Below, piece after piece: positions 26,973 through 35,447 of a stretch of 64,000 nucleotides of DNA. The notes under the pieces are model-generated. The model worked only from the letters and a program-made list of their open reading frames with translations. It ran no database searches and was not told where the DNA came from. Position numbers and translations under genes: made by a program. This stretch comes from Ruminococcus sp. (GTDB lineage Bacteria > Bacillota > Clostridia > Oscillospirales > Ruminococcaceae). The stretch spans positions 1 through 64,000 of the forward strand of contig JAEELF010000009.1 in assembly GCA_016288815.1 (NCBI GenBank), given 5' to 3'. Position 1 is the first letter of the stretch, and each line of letters starts with the position of its first letter.

Positions 26973-28181
26973 ATGTTTTCAGGAAAAAAGCTAACTAAAA
27001 CTGCTGCGGTAGTATTATCTGCGGCACTTGCGGGATTATTCGGAACTGCGAAGTATTATTCCGCGCAGCTGCCCGAGGTATTCACGGCGCAGTCCGCGGA
27101 AGAGCTTAGAATAGCCGAATATCCGGAGCTGAGCTTCGGCGGGGCTGTTCCGGCTTCGGGCGGTCAGGCGACGGTCTCGCTCTTCGGTGCGATACCTGTC
27201 AAGACCGTGTCAGTACGCGAAGCAGAAGCTCCGGTGCTGATAGTCAGCGGGGAGCCGTTCGGGATAAAGCTCCTGATGGACGGTGTTATGGTCACTGAGC
27301 TCGGGAACGTCACGGACAGATCCGGAGCACAGGTGTGTCCTGCGGCAGAAGCCGGGATAGAGGTCGGGGACGTGATAAAGCGCGTGGACGGCGTGTCCCT
27401 CACCTCAAACAGTGAGCTTCAGTCGGCGATAAACGCAAAGGGAGGCGCTCCGGTCGAGCTGACGGTAAGCCGCGGCGGACACGATATAACCACGGAGCTC
27501 GTTCCCGTATATTCCTCCGCTTCTAACAGCTGGAAGGGCGGAATGTGGGTGCGTGACAGCGCTGCGGGCATAGGCACGATAACCTTCATCAACAAGGATA
27601 CCGGCGAGTTCGCGGGGCTTGGTCACCCGATATGCGACAGCGACACAGGCGAGCTCGTCCCGATATGCTCCGGTGAAGCCGTGCCTGTCGAAATAGAGCG
27701 CGCAAAGCGCGGTGAACGCGGCATTCCCGGCGAGCTGACGGGCAGCTTCTCCTACGGCGGGAGCTACGGTGTACTGAACCGCAACACGGCCTGCGGGGTA
27801 TACGGTCTGCTGACGGCAGACGCCCTCGCGGAGCTGAGCTCGTCAGGAACGGAAATGGTCATGGCGTACCGTCAGGAGGTCGAGACCGGCGCGGCTGAGA
27901 TAATTTCCACAGTCGCCGACGGCACTCCCAAAAGGTACTCTATCGAGATAGAGAGCATAGACCTCTCAGACCCCGGTGATATGCGGGATATGGTCATCCA
28001 CATCACCGACCCCGACCTCATCGAGGCGTCGGGAGGGATAGTTCAGGGCATGAGCGGCTCTCCCGTGATACAGAACGGCAGGCTCGTCGGCGCGGTGACT
28101 CATGTTTTCGTCGCCGACCCGACCCGCGGGTATGCTGTTTTCGCCGAAACTATGGCGGAGGAGCTCACTGCGGGCGGATAA
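26973..28181 (+). CDS. spoIVB: SpoIVB serine peptidase (stage IV sporulation protein B)
   Basis: SpoIVB is exported from the forespore and cleaves SpoIVFA, which leads to activation of pro-sigma-K. The 402-residue protein has an N-terminal membrane anchor (about 8-28), a PDZ domain (about 110-170: AAEAGIEVGDVIKRVDGVSLTSNSEL) and the S55 peptidase domain with GHPICDSDTG near 212 and the catalytic serine in MSGSPVIQNGRLVGAVTHV near residue 353. ATG at 26973 is preceded by GAAAGGAAG. Ends at a clear terminator. Its usual neighbour spo0A is 6.8 kb away on the opposite strand. Confidence 0.93.
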   Translation: MFSGKKLTKTAAVVLSAALAGLFGTAKYYSAQLPEVFTAQSAEELRIAEYPELSFGGAVPASGGQATVSLFGAIPVKTVSVREAEAPVLIVSGEPFGIKLLMDGVMVTELGNVTDRSGAQVCPAAEAGIEVGDVIKRVDGVSLTSNSELQSAINAKGGAPVELTVSRGGHDITTELVPVYSSASNSWKGGMWVRDSAAGIGTITFINKDTGEFAGLGHPICDSDTGELVPICSGEAVPVEIERAKRGERGIPGELTGSFSYGGSYGVLNRNTACGVYGLLTADALAELSSSGTEMVMAYRQEVETGAAEIISTVADGTPKRYSIEIESIDLSDPGDMRDMVIHITDPDLIEASGGIVQGMSGSPVIQNGRLVGAVTHVFVADPTRGYAVFAETMAEELTAGG

Positions 28182-28189
28182 AACAAAAT

Positions 28190-28220
28190 GGGCGTTACGC
28201 AAGTAACGCCCGAGCTTTTT
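28190..28220. terminator. Terminator between spoIVB and the HPr gene
   Basis: GGGCGTTAC-GCAA-GTAACGCCC followed by AGCTTTTT on the plus strand; it lies between convergent genes. Confidence 0.85.
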
Positions 28221-28227
28221 ATAACGT

Positions 28228-28500
28228 TTATCTGTTCTCTTCGCTGAAGCCGCTCTCAACAAGCTCTACAAGAGCGTCAACAGCAGCCTTCTCATCAGCA
28301 CCGTCAGCGATGACCTTGATATTTGTACCGCCTACGATACCGAGGGAAAGAATACCAAGAAGGCTCTTAGCATTTACTCTGCGCTCTTCCTTTTCGATCC
28401 AGATAGACGACTTGAATTCGTTAGCCTTCTGAATGAAGAAGGTCGCAGGTCTTGCATGAAGTCCAACCTGATTCTTGACCATTACTTCTCTAACAAACAT
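28228..28500 (-). CDS. ptsH: HPr-family phosphocarrier protein
   Basis: HPr passes phosphate from enzyme I to sugar-specific PTS components and, in Firmicutes, is phosphorylated on a serine for carbon catabolite control. The protein is 90 residues. The active histidine is in VGLHARPAT, and the regulatory serine is in AKSLLGILSLG, with both motifs intact. The start at 28500 (MFVREVMVKNQ) has AGGAGAG upstream; a second in-frame ATG at 28482 (MVKNQVGLHA) is the more common HPr start and cannot be excluded. It is a single gene, without ptsI next to it. A promoter with a 17-bp spacer lies at 28579-28607. Confidence 0.93.
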   Translation of the reverse strand: MFVREVMVKNQVGLHARPATFFIQKANEFKSSIWIEKEERRVNAKSLLGILSLGIVGGTNIKVIADGADEKAAVDALVELVESGFSEENR

Positions 28501-28808
28501 ATACAACTCTCCTATTCTCTTTAGTCGGGACTCTATTATTATTCCCGAACGAAGCAAATTGTTTCAATTGCTGATATCATTATACATTCAATTTTTTGCA
28601 GAGTCAACGGATTTTTCAGCAGAAACACCGACTTTTCAGTATTTTCTACATTTACATTAAATGCGGGGGATTTTTTTTCGATTTGCTTGTTTATTATCAC
28701 CACAAAAATGATAGTCTGTCTATTGGTAAGTCTGCACAGTATTCAACAGATTATTATATTTAATTCGACTAACTGGAGAATCATTTTGAGGCTATACTCA
28801 CAGTTTAT
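28501..28808. promoter_or_regulatory. 308-bp intergenic stretch: HPr promoter, otherwise AT-rich
   Basis: On the minus strand TTGACT (28602-28607) and TATAAT (28579-28584) are 17 bp apart, about 80 bp before the HPr start. The remaining sequence to 28808 is AT-rich, with no gene or clear structure. Confidence 0.65.
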
Positions 28809-29516
28809 TCATAATTTAGACTTATTTTCGCTGTAATATAGTTCCAGAAGATCAGGCCGGCGCTCCCTTGTGAGCTCTATGCTCTGTTCAAGACGCCATG
28901 CCTCTATGTTCTTGTGATGTCCCGACAGCAGCACCGGCGGGACAGCCTCTCCCTCCCAGACCTCGGGGCGGGTATACTGCGGATATTCGAGCAGTCCGCT
29001 GTAGATGCTCTCGTCGGTGAAGCAGACGTCGTCCGACAGCACGCCGCTGCACATTCTCGCGACTGCGTCCACCAGCACGCACGCCGGGAGCTCGCCGCCG
29101 GTGAGTACATAGTCCCCTATCGAGATCTCCTCGTCCACTATCTTGTCGAGCACGCGCTGGTCCACGCCCTCGTAGTGTCCGCAGATTATGAGGATGTTGT
29201 CGAGCTTCGAGAGCTCCACTGCCTTCTGCTGGTCGAGGATACGCCCCTTCGGCGACATATATATAGTATGCGGCTTCGCGCCCATGTCGTCACAGACCGC
29301 CTTGTAGCAGTTGTATATGGGCTCGCACTGCATGACCATGCCCATTCCGCCTCCGTAGGGAGTGTCGTCCACGCGGCGGTGTTTGTCCTGCGTGTATTCG
29401 CGTATCTGGCGGCAGTGTACCTCTATTGCGCCGGACTTCCGGGCTCTGCCGATTATGCTCTCCCCGAGGACGGTCTCGCACATTTCAGGGAAAAGCGTGG
29501 CGATTTCGATCTTCAT
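28809..29516 (-). CDS. trmD: tRNA (guanine37-N1)-methyltransferase
   Basis: TrmD uses S-adenosylmethionine to methylate G37 of tRNAs and prevents frameshifting. The 235-residue protein has the family start MKIEIATLFPEM and the knot-forming SAM site ICGHYEGVDQRVLD followed by SIGDYVLTGGE (about residues 112-140). The C-terminal part has YPQYTRPEVWEG and PPVLLSGHHKNI. ATG at 29516 is preferred over 29531 because GAGGA is well spaced. It is downstream of rimM, a normal pairing, but a 263-bp hairpin array separates them. Confidence 0.95.
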   Translation of the reverse strand: MKIEIATLFPEMCETVLGESIIGRARKSGAIEVHCRQIREYTQDKHRRVDDTPYGGGMGMVMQCEPIYNCYKAVCDDMGAKPHTIYMSPKGRILDQQKAVELSKLDNILIICGHYEGVDQRVLDKIVDEEISIGDYVLTGGELPACVLVDAVARMCSGVLSDDVCFTDESIYSGLLEYPQYTRPEVWEGEAVPPVLLSGHHKNIEAWRLEQSIELTRERRPDLLELYYSENKSKL

Positions 29517-29536
29517 AGTCTTTATCCTCACTTATT

Positions 29537-29779
29537 TGTGTAGCGTTGCGCTTTTCGAGCGACCGTCACCGGTCGCAGGCATTGTTATCTGCCGCGGCAG
29601 CAAGGGGACGCTCTCTCTTACAGAGCGTCCCCTCTCAAAAAACAGTCCACCGGACTGTTTTTTGATTCACCCCTTGCAGAGTGCTTCGTCATTTGCGGGG
29701 CGCTGCCCCACACCCTGCCAGAGGCTCTGCCTCTGGACTCCGCCAAAGGGACAGTCGTCCCTTTGGAATCCCATTGTTT
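29537..29779. repeat. Array of at least six perfect palindromes between rimM and trmD
   Basis: Consecutive inverted repeats: GCGACC-GTCACC-GGTCGC (29559-29576), GGGGACGCTCT..AGAGCGTCCCC (29604-29632), AAAAAACAGTCC-ACC-GGACTGTTTTTT (29637-29663), GGGGC-GCT-GCCCC (29697-29709), CAGAGGC-TCT-GCCTCTG (29719-29735) and CCAAAGGGAC..GTCCCTTTGG (29743-29766). GCAAGGGG near 29600 can also pair with CCCCTTGC at 29670-29677. The last palindrome is a member of the dispersed family seen at 16752 and 25905. Confidence 0.8.
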
Positions 29780-30283
29780 TTAGTCAAACAGTCCGTCCAG
29801 CGGGCGTATCGTCATTACGCCGCCGTCTACGTCCGTGGACACTACGACGTCCGCTATCGCAGGGACAAGGTACTCCCTGTCCGCGCCCTTTATCACATAA
29901 ACGTCGTTCGCGCCGGTCTGCATTACGTCAGCTATCTCGCCGTAGACCTGTCCGGAGTCCGCGTCGCGCACCTCCATGCCTATCAGGTCGGAGATAAAGT
30001 ATGTATCCTCGTCGAGCTCAAGGTCGTCACGGTGCATATAGAGCATTTTATTGCGCAGCTTTTCGGCGTCCTCGGGAGTGTCTACACCCTCTATCTTCGC
30101 GATTACCGTGCTCTTGAACACCCTTGCGCGCTCAATTGCGACCTCGCCCTTGTTCTTGCCCAAAAACAGCCTGTCGAACTCGCACAGCAGCTCAGGGCTG
30201 TCGCAGTATGGCATTATCTTGACCTCGCCGCGTATGCCGTGGGTGGTTACTATCTTCCCTGCTTCAAGGAATTCTTTTTTCAT
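29780..30283 (-). CDS. rimM: Ribosome maturation factor RimM
   Basis: RimM binds S19 and helps 30S subunit maturation. The 167-residue protein has the N-terminal RimM barrel (AGKIVTTHGIRGEVKI at about 8-23) and the C-terminal PRC-barrel (DLIGMEVRDADSGQVYGEIADV at about 97-118, then YLVPAIADVVVSTDVDGGVMTI). Ribosome binding site AAGAGGAG is present. It starts 12 bp behind the membrane-anchored unknown protein upstream and precedes trmD on the same strand. Confidence 0.94.
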   Translation of the reverse strand: MKKEFLEAGKIVTTHGIRGEVKIMPYCDSPELLCEFDRLFLGKNKGEVAIERARVFKSTVIAKIEGVDTPEDAEKLRNKMLYMHRDDLELDEDTYFISDLIGMEVRDADSGQVYGEIADVMQTGANDVYVIKGADREYLVPAIADVVVSTDVDGGVMTIRPLDGLFD

Positions 30284-30294
30284 ATATGCTCCTC

Positions 30295-31032
30295 TTATTT
30301 CAGCTCTATCGAGCTTATCATCTGCTTTGTCACTTCGTCAGATTCGCCGCGTATCATCACGGTGTAGTAGGTCGCGCCGCTGTTGTCTGGGTATATCGAG
30401 ACGGTCCAGTATTCGTAATTGACGAGGTCGTTCTCCCTGCTCTGCGAGGCATACGCTATCCCGCCGCTCAGCGGGAGCTTCCACGAATCCTCCATTTTGT
30501 AGGCTTCTTCCTTGTTGTCCGCGAGCGTTTTGAATATCTTCCTGTCCCTGCCGCGCAGCTTCAGACAGTCCTTCGAAGTGAGGACGTCCTTCTCGTACCA
30601 CAGGATGTCCGCTGAGGGCTTGTATACCGACGGATACTCCGCCCCGACAGCTTTGAAGTAGCTGCGGTAGTCGGACTCGCTGAACTCGTCCTCCATGCCC
30701 CAGTTCCTGAGCAGCTCGCTGCTTAACCCGGCGAGCTCGGCGTTGTCAAAGTCCATTATCATCACGACCTTGTCGCCGTCCCTGAGGATATGCTCAGTCG
30801 AGCCCTGTGAATAGCCCGACGGCACGGATATCTTCACATCGCCGATGGTATATGCCGCGAAGTCCGAGGGGACCTGTACCGCCGCGAACGTGGAAAGGCG
30901 GTCGTCGATGTGGGCGTATTTGTGCTTTACGCTTATGTAGGTGAAAAGTCCCGGGCAGAATATCACTATCGCCAGCCAGCCGACCAGCAGTATCCCGAGG
31001 ACTACCCCGCCGATAGTCAGTGCTTTTTTCAT
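30295..31032 (-). CDS. Membrane-anchored protein of 245 residues, unknown
   Basis: An N-terminal hydrophobic segment (about 6-28) without a lipobox suggests a single-pass anchor with an extracytoplasmic C-terminal domain. The rest is soluble and mixed alpha/beta: IGDVKISVPSGYSQ, KVVMIMDFDNAELAG, a stretch YWTVSIYPDNSGATYYTVMI near the end. The repeated sense of a lipoprotein-like stress domain is present but no family was recognised. Ribosome binding site GGAGATC. It lies immediately upstream of rimM, likely in one transcript. Confidence 0.75.
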   Translation of the reverse strand: MKKALTIGGVVLGILLVGWLAIVIFCPGLFTYISVKHKYAHIDDRLSTFAAVQVPSDFAAYTIGDVKISVPSGYSQGSTEHILRDGDKVVMIMDFDNAELAGLSSELLRNWGMEDEFSESDYRSYFKAVGAEYPSVYKPSADILWYEKDVLTSKDCLKLRGRDRKIFKTLADNKEEAYKMEDSWKLPLSGGIAYASQSRENDLVNYEYWTVSIYPDNSGATYYTVMIRGESDEVTKQMISSIELK

Positions 31033-31076
31033 TTTGATCTCCTATATCATTTGCTGCAGCGCGGAGCTGCTGTAAG

Positions 31077-31210
31077 GGCGGATATTATCCGCCCGTCAAA
31101 TCCGAAAGAACAATAATGTAGGGGCGGGACGCCGGGTGATTCCCCACGGTGTGTGGAAATGTCACGCAGTGACAAAGGGGGTGGGCAGAGGAAAGCTGCG
31201 GCGTCCCCTA
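31077..31210. repeat. Intergenic hairpin and short element bounded by GTAGGGG-type ends
   Basis: GGGCGGAT-ATT-ATCCGCCC forms a perfect hairpin (31079-31097). Behind it GTAGGGGCGGGACGCC (31121) and GGCGTCCCCTAC (ending near 31210) are imperfect inverted ends of a 90-bp GC-rich element without a reading frame. Similar ends occur at 25826 and 32836. Confidence 0.5.
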
Positions 31211-31214
31211 CAGG

Positions 31215-32654
31215 TCAATTCTTCATCTCAAAGCTCTCGCCGAGGATATCCTTGTTCGCATTGAGAATAGGATCTACGCACTCGCTGAGGAACTCCTCAA
31301 CCTGCTGCGGGCTCCTTCCTACGAAGTTCTCCGGCTTCAGCATCGCGTCGAGCTCGTCGCGGGTTATCTTGAACATCGGGTCGTTCACGATGAGCTCGCA
31401 GAGATTGCCGTCTCTGCCGTACATCTTTATCTCCTTCGCCGCGATCATAGAGTACTCGCGGATACGCTCGTGGAGTTCCTGACGGTCGCCGCCCCGCTTT
31501 ACGGCGTCCATCATGATGTTCTCGGTCGCCATGAAGGGGAGCTTCGCCATGAGGCGGCGGCGGACTATCTCCGGATATACCACCATGCCGTCGGTGACGT
31601 TCATCATGATGTTGAGGATAGCGTCAACGCCGAGGAATGCCTCCGCAACGGAGATACGCTTGTTCGCGGAGTCATCGAGAGTCCTCTCGAACCACTGCGT
31701 ACCCGCGGTGAATGCGGGGTTGAGCACGTCTATCATGACGTAGCGCGCGAGGGAGGTTATTCTCTCGCAGCGCATGGGATTGCGCTTGTATGCCATTGCG
31801 GACGAGCCTATCTGCGACTTCTCGCGGGGCTCCTCCATTTCCTCGAAGCTCTGGAGGATACGCAGGTCGTTGGAGAACTTGCTGCAGGTCTGCGCGATAC
31901 CGCTCAGCACTGCGAGCACCTGTGAGTCCACCTTTCGGGAGTAGGTCTGTCCCGATACCGGTACTACGCTGTCGAAGCCCATTTCCTCGGCTATCATCTT
32001 CTCGAGCTGCTTTATCTTGTCGGTGTCGCCCTCGAAAAGCTCCATGAACGAAGCCTGTGTGCCTGTTGTGCCCTTTGAGCCGAGCATTTTCAGAGTGGAG
32101 ATGCGGTACTCAAGATCCTCGAAGTCCATGAGGAGCTCGTTGAGCCAGAGAGTAGCTCTTTTGCCGACTGTCGTGGGCTGTGCGGGCTGGAGATGAGTGT
32201 AAGCCATGCAGGGCATATCCTTGTACTCGCGGGCAAAACGCGCGAGGTTGTTCATTACGTTTATCAGCTTGCGGCGGATTATGTTCAGACCGTCGCGCAT
32301 GATGATGATGTCGGTGTTGTCGCCGACGTAGCATGATGTCGCACCGAGGTGGATTATGCCGGCAGCGTCCGGGCAGACCTTGCCATATGTATAGACGTGC
32401 GCCATGACGTCGTGGCGGACCTCCTTCTCACGCGCTGCTGCGACCTCGTAGTCGATGTCGTCGATGTGCGCTTCGAGCTGGTCAACCTGCGCCTGTGTCA
32501 CGGGAAGGCCAAGCTTCATCTCGGCTCTTGCGAGCGCGACCCAGAGGCGTCTCCATGTGGTGAATTTCTTGTCGGCAGAGAAAACGTACTGCATTTCCTC
32601 GCTGGCATATCTTGTGCAGAAGGGACTTTCGTAGCTGTGTGTATTTCCGCTCAT
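31215..32654 (-). CDS. purB: Adenylosuccinate lyase
   Basis: PurB acts twice in purine synthesis, cleaving SAICAR and adenylosuccinate to release fumarate. The 479-residue protein shows the superfamily signature SSAMAYKRNPMRCERI (about 291-306), TSCYVGDNTD near 110 and the catalytic histidine segment YTHLQPAQPTTVGKR near 157. The length fits the longer form of the family. ATG at 32654 follows AAAAGGAG. It stands alone, flanked by repeat-rich gaps. Confidence 0.95.
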   Translation of the reverse strand: MSGNTHSYESPFCTRYASEEMQYVFSADKKFTTWRRLWVALARAEMKLGLPVTQAQVDQLEAHIDDIDYEVAAAREKEVRHDVMAHVYTYGKVCPDAAGIIHLGATSCYVGDNTDIIIMRDGLNIIRRKLINVMNNLARFAREYKDMPCMAYTHLQPAQPTTVGKRATLWLNELLMDFEDLEYRISTLKMLGSKGTTGTQASFMELFEGDTDKIKQLEKMIAEEMGFDSVVPVSGQTYSRKVDSQVLAVLSGIAQTCSKFSNDLRILQSFEEMEEPREKSQIGSSAMAYKRNPMRCERITSLARYVMIDVLNPAFTAGTQWFERTLDDSANKRISVAEAFLGVDAILNIMMNVTDGMVVYPEIVRRRLMAKLPFMATENIMMDAVKRGGDRQELHERIREYSMIAAKEIKMYGRDGNLCELIVNDPMFKITRDELDAMLKPENFVGRSPQQVEEFLSECVDPILNANKDILGESFEMKN

Positions 32655-32936
32655 TTTAATAGCTCCTTTTATCTTGATTCGGCATTCTTCCCGACGGAAG
32701 AACAGTTACACTATATTATAGCACAGTTTTCGGGTTTAGTCAATCACCGGGGAGGGGAAGCCCACCTGCCAAAGGGACAACCTCCCGGAGACGGGGGACG
32801 TGCACGATCCGTGGGACGTCGAGGACGCCGTCCCCTACGACCTGACACCTGAAACCTAAAACCTGACACCTGTCCCGTATGCGATGTACAAGTAAGGTCG
32901 TTGTTAAGAGTAAGCGAGTTTACGAGCGGCAACGTG

Positions 32937-33050
32937 CAGGGCGCTGCCCTGCCGAGCGGCAACGCGCAGACGTTCAGGGCGCTGCCCTGCCGAGCGGCAA
33001 CGCGCAGACGTTCAGGGCGCTGCCCTGCCGAGCGGCAATGTGTCCGGGTG
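32937..33050. repeat. 38-bp tandem repeat, nearly three copies
   Basis: Units start at 32937, 32975 and 33013. Each begins CAGGGCGCTGCCCTGCCGAG, itself a palindrome (CAGGGC-GCT-GCCCTG), followed by CGGCAACGCGCAGACGTT. The third unit diverges after GAGCGGCAA. Confidence 0.85.
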
Positions 33051-33064
33051 TGCGGGCTCCGCGC

Positions 33065-33093
33065 TTGACATTCAATACCAATAATGTTATAAT
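33065..33093 (+). promoter_or_regulatory. Predicted sigma-A promoter of proS
   Basis: TTGACA (33065-33070), 17-bp spacer, TATAAT (33088-33093), 33 bp before the start codon. Confidence 0.85.
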
Positions 33094-33126
33094 GTATTTA
33101 CTATAAACTACGAAAGAGGTCTGAAA

Positions 33127-34584
33127 ATGGCTAAGGATAAAAAACTTGTTTCTGAAATAACCTCCATGGACGAGGATTTCGCACAGTGGTATACCGATAT
33201 CTGCAAAAAAGCTGAGCTCGTCGAGTACACCAGCGTTAAGGGATGTATGGTCATTCGTCCCTACGGCTACGCTATCTGGGAGAATATGCAGCGTATCCTC
33301 GACGGTATGTTCAAGGCGACCGGTCACGAAAACGTTTGTATGCCGATGTTCATTCCCGAGAGCCTTCTCCAGAAGGAAAAGGACCACGTCGAGGGCTTCG
33401 CGCCTGAGGTGGCCTGGGTAACTCACGGCGGCAACGAGAAGCTCGAGGACAGGCTCTGCGTAAGACCTACCTCCGAGACCCTTTTCTGCGAGCACTATGC
33501 AAATATCGTTCACTCCTACCGCGACCTGCCCAAGCTGTACAATCAGTGGGTCAGCGTTGTCCGCTGGGAGAAGACCACACGTCCGTTCCTCCGCTCGCGT
33601 GAGTTTCTCTGGCAGGAGGGTCACACTATCCACGCTACCGCTCAGGAGGCTATCGAGGAGACCGAGCGTATGCTCAACGTCTATGCGGACTTCTGCGAGG
33701 GCTCGCTCGCTATGCCTGTAGTCAAGGGCAAGAAGACCGACAGCGATAAGTTCGCGGGAGCTGAGTCCACATACGCTATCGAGGCTCTCATGCACGACGG
33801 CAAGGCGCTTCAGGCGGGTACGTCCCATTACTTCGGCGACGGCTTCGCCAAGGCGTTCGACATACAGTACACCGACAAGGAAAACAAGCGCGTTTACCCC
33901 CACCAGACAAGCTGGGGCGTTACCACACGTCTCATCGGTGCGGTCATCATGACTCACGGCGACAACAGCGGACTTGTCCTCCCGCCGGCTGTAGCTCCGG
34001 TACAGGCAGTCATCGTGCCTATCGCTCAGCACAAGGAGGGCGTCCTCGAGAAGGCTGGGGAGATGTTCGAGAAGCTCAAGGCGCTCGGTATCCGCGTGAA
34101 GCTCGACGACAGCGACAACTCCCCCGGCTGGAAGTTCGCTGAGTACGAGATGAAGGGCGTCCCGGTGCGTATCGAGATAGGTCCCAAGGACATCGAGGCT
34201 GGTCAGTGCGTGGTCGCTACCCGCTACAACGGCGAGAAACAGACCGTTTCTATCGGCAATGACTTTGCTGAGCTCGGCGAGCTCGTCACAAGGCTGCTCG
34301 ATAAGGATATCCCGCAGGGAATGTTCGCGAAGGCTGCCGAGAACCGCGCCAACAAGACCTACGCCTGCACGACGCTCGACGAGATAACCAAGGCGCTCGA
34401 GGAGAAGGGCGACGGATTCGTCAAGGCTATGTGGTGCGGCGAGGAGGCGTGCGAGGACGAGGTCAAGGAAAAGACCGGCGTCGGCTCGCGCTGCATACCG
34501 TTCGAGCAGGAGCAGCTCTCCGATAAGTGCGTCTGCTGCGGAAAGCCTGCTAAGTGCATGGTATACTGGGGCAAGGCGTATTGA
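33127..34584 (+). CDS. proS: Prolyl-tRNA synthetase, archaeal/eukaryotic-type
   Basis: Class II synthetase that charges tRNA-Pro. At 485 residues it lacks the about 180-residue editing insertion of the bacterial ProRS. It has motif 2 ([16 protein letters not shown], about 156-171) and motif 3 ([11 protein letters not shown] near 278). The extra C-terminal zinc-binding domain, with cysteines in CGEEAC near 438 and [10 protein letters not shown] near 470 and a terminal tyrosine, is typical of the archaeal/eukaryotic type. This type also occurs in several clostridia and other bacteria. Strong promoter and ribosome binding site AAAGAGG. Monocistronic. Confidence 0.95.
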   Translation: MAKDKKLVSEITSMDEDFAQWYTDICKKAELVEYTSVKGCMVIRPYGYAIWENMQRILDGMFKATGHENVCMPMFIPESLLQKEKDHVEGFAPEVAWVTHGGNEKLEDRLCVRPTSETLFCEHYANIVHSYRDLPKLYNQWVSVVRWEKTTRPFLRSREFLWQEGHTIHATAQEAIEETERMLNVYADFCEGSLAMPVVKGKKTDSDKFAGAESTYAIEALMHDGKALQAGTSHYFGDGFAKAFDIQYTDKENKRVYPHQTSWGVTTRLIGAVIMTHGDNSGLVLPPAVAPVQAVIVPIAQHKEGVLEKAGEMFEKLKALGIRVKLDDSDNSPGWKFAEYEMKGVPVRIEIGPKDIEAGQCVVATRYNGEKQTVSIGNDFAELGELVTRLLDKDIPQGMFAKAAENRANKTYACTTLDEITKALEEKGDGFVKAMWCGEEACEDEVKEKTGVGSRCIPFEQEQLSDKCVCCGKPAKCMVYWGKAY

Positions 34585-34638
34585 TCCGTAATGCGTGATT
34601 ACGGTGTCCGCTTGAGTGGTCGGACATCAGTATTAGTT

Positions 34639-34670
34639 ACCGAGCCTGAGATCATAGGCTCGGTAATTTT
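34639..34670 (+). terminator. Terminator after proS
   Basis: ACCGAGCCT-GAGATCAT-AGGCTCGGT followed by AATTTTG; its stem sequence CCGAGCCT is shared with the terminator at 18790. Confidence 0.75.
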
Positions 34671-34721
34671 GTTCCGCGGTAAATATTTATCCGGATAAAT
34701 TGGTATCCAGATGGTGATAAT

Positions 34722-34934
34722 ATGGCTTTTATCGGTTTATTGTTTGTATTGTTGAGCGCGGCCGCAATCGTTCTGATCATCGGAATAGCTCCCATTATTA
34801 TCGGAACAGTTCTGTACAATAAGACAGAACATAAAAAATTAGGCATTGTTTTCAGAGTATTCGGGTACATAACTCTGATCCCCTCGATCGTTATAAGCGT
34901 ATTGGTGGCAATTATCATGTTTCATAGATCATGA
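34722..34934 (+). CDS. Small membrane protein of 70 residues, unknown
   Basis: Two hydrophobic segments (about 3-30 and 45-67) are joined by a short polar loop, YNKTEHKKLG. The gene is AT-richer than its surroundings. A weak ribosome binding site GGTGAT precedes the ATG. Such two-helix small proteins are often real but cannot be assigned; the absence of other features keeps confidence moderate. Confidence 0.55.
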   Translation: MAFIGLLFVLLSAAAIVLIIGIAPIIIGTVLYNKTEHKKLGIVFRVFGYITLIPSIVISVLVAIIMFHRS

Positions 34935-35001
34935 TCTGTTCCGGTAAGCATTATCAGCGGCTGGCTCACTCGTTTCCATATTACTAAAGAAGGTGATCCC
35001 T

Positions 35002-35442
35002 ATAAAAACAGTTGAGATATTCACGGACGGCGCGTGCAGCGGCAACCCTGGTCCCGGCGGATACGGCGTGGTGCTGCGCTTCGGGAACGTCGAGAAGGAA
35101 CTATCCGGCGGCGACCCGGCTACCACCAACAACCGCATGGAGCTGCTCGGCGTCATCACGGGCTTGTCCGCGCTGAAAGAGCCGTGCAGGGTCATCCTCA
35201 CCACCGACAGCAAGTACGTCGTGGACAGCGTGACCAAGGGCTGGGTCTACGGCTGGAAAAAGAGGGGCTGGATAAAGTCCGACAAAAAGCCCGCACTGAA
35301 CGTCGATCTTTGGGAACAGCTCCTGCCGCTCCTTGCGAAGCATGACGTGGAGTTCAATTGGGTGAAGGGCCATGCCGGTCACCCCGAGAACGAGCGCTGC
35401 GACCGCCTTGCGGTGGAACAGCGGGACAAGTATTCAAAATGA
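35002..35442 (+). CDS. rnhA: Ribonuclease HI, probable non-AUG (ATA) start
   Basis: RNase HI cleaves the RNA strand of RNA-DNA hybrids. The 147-residue protein has all catalytic residues: Asp in [18 protein letters not shown], Glu in NNRMELLG, Asp in [11 protein letters not shown], and the C-terminal [11 protein letters not shown] with His and Asp. The family start is normally MKTVEI..TDG. Here the codon in the Met position is ATA at 35002-35004, 6 bp after the ribosome binding site AAGGTGATCC. The only alternative is GTG at 34993, giving MIPIKTVEI, but it lies inside that ribosome binding site and has no site of its own. The AEC transporter gene uses the same AAGGTGATCC followed by ATG at equal spacing. 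A sequence error or a true AUA start are both possible. Confidence 0.9.
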   Translation: MKTVEIFTDGACSGNPGPGGYGVVLRFGNVEKELSGGDPATTNNRMELLGVITGLSALKEPCRVILTTDSKYVVDSVTKGWVYGWKKRGWIKSDKKPALNVDLWEQLLPLLAKHDVEFNWVKGHAGHPENERCDRLAVEQRDKYSK

Positions 35443-35447
35443 AAATA

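Larger units (their letters stand above)
32655..33126. repeat. 472-bp intergenic stretch: purB upstream, repeats, proS promoter
   Basis: In order: AT-rich purB promoter region (to about 32740), a GC-rich stretch ending with GCCGTCCCCTAC (32836), tandem hexamer-like units ACCTGACACCTGAAACCT (32840-32872), a copy of the CCGTATGCGAT repeat (32872-32936), a 38-bp tandem repeat (separate entry), and the proS promoter. No gene was found. Confidence 0.7.

Noticed and set aside
32744..33106. Short open frames in the repeat region before proS
   Set aside because: They are made of repeat units without a ribosome binding site or codon bias.
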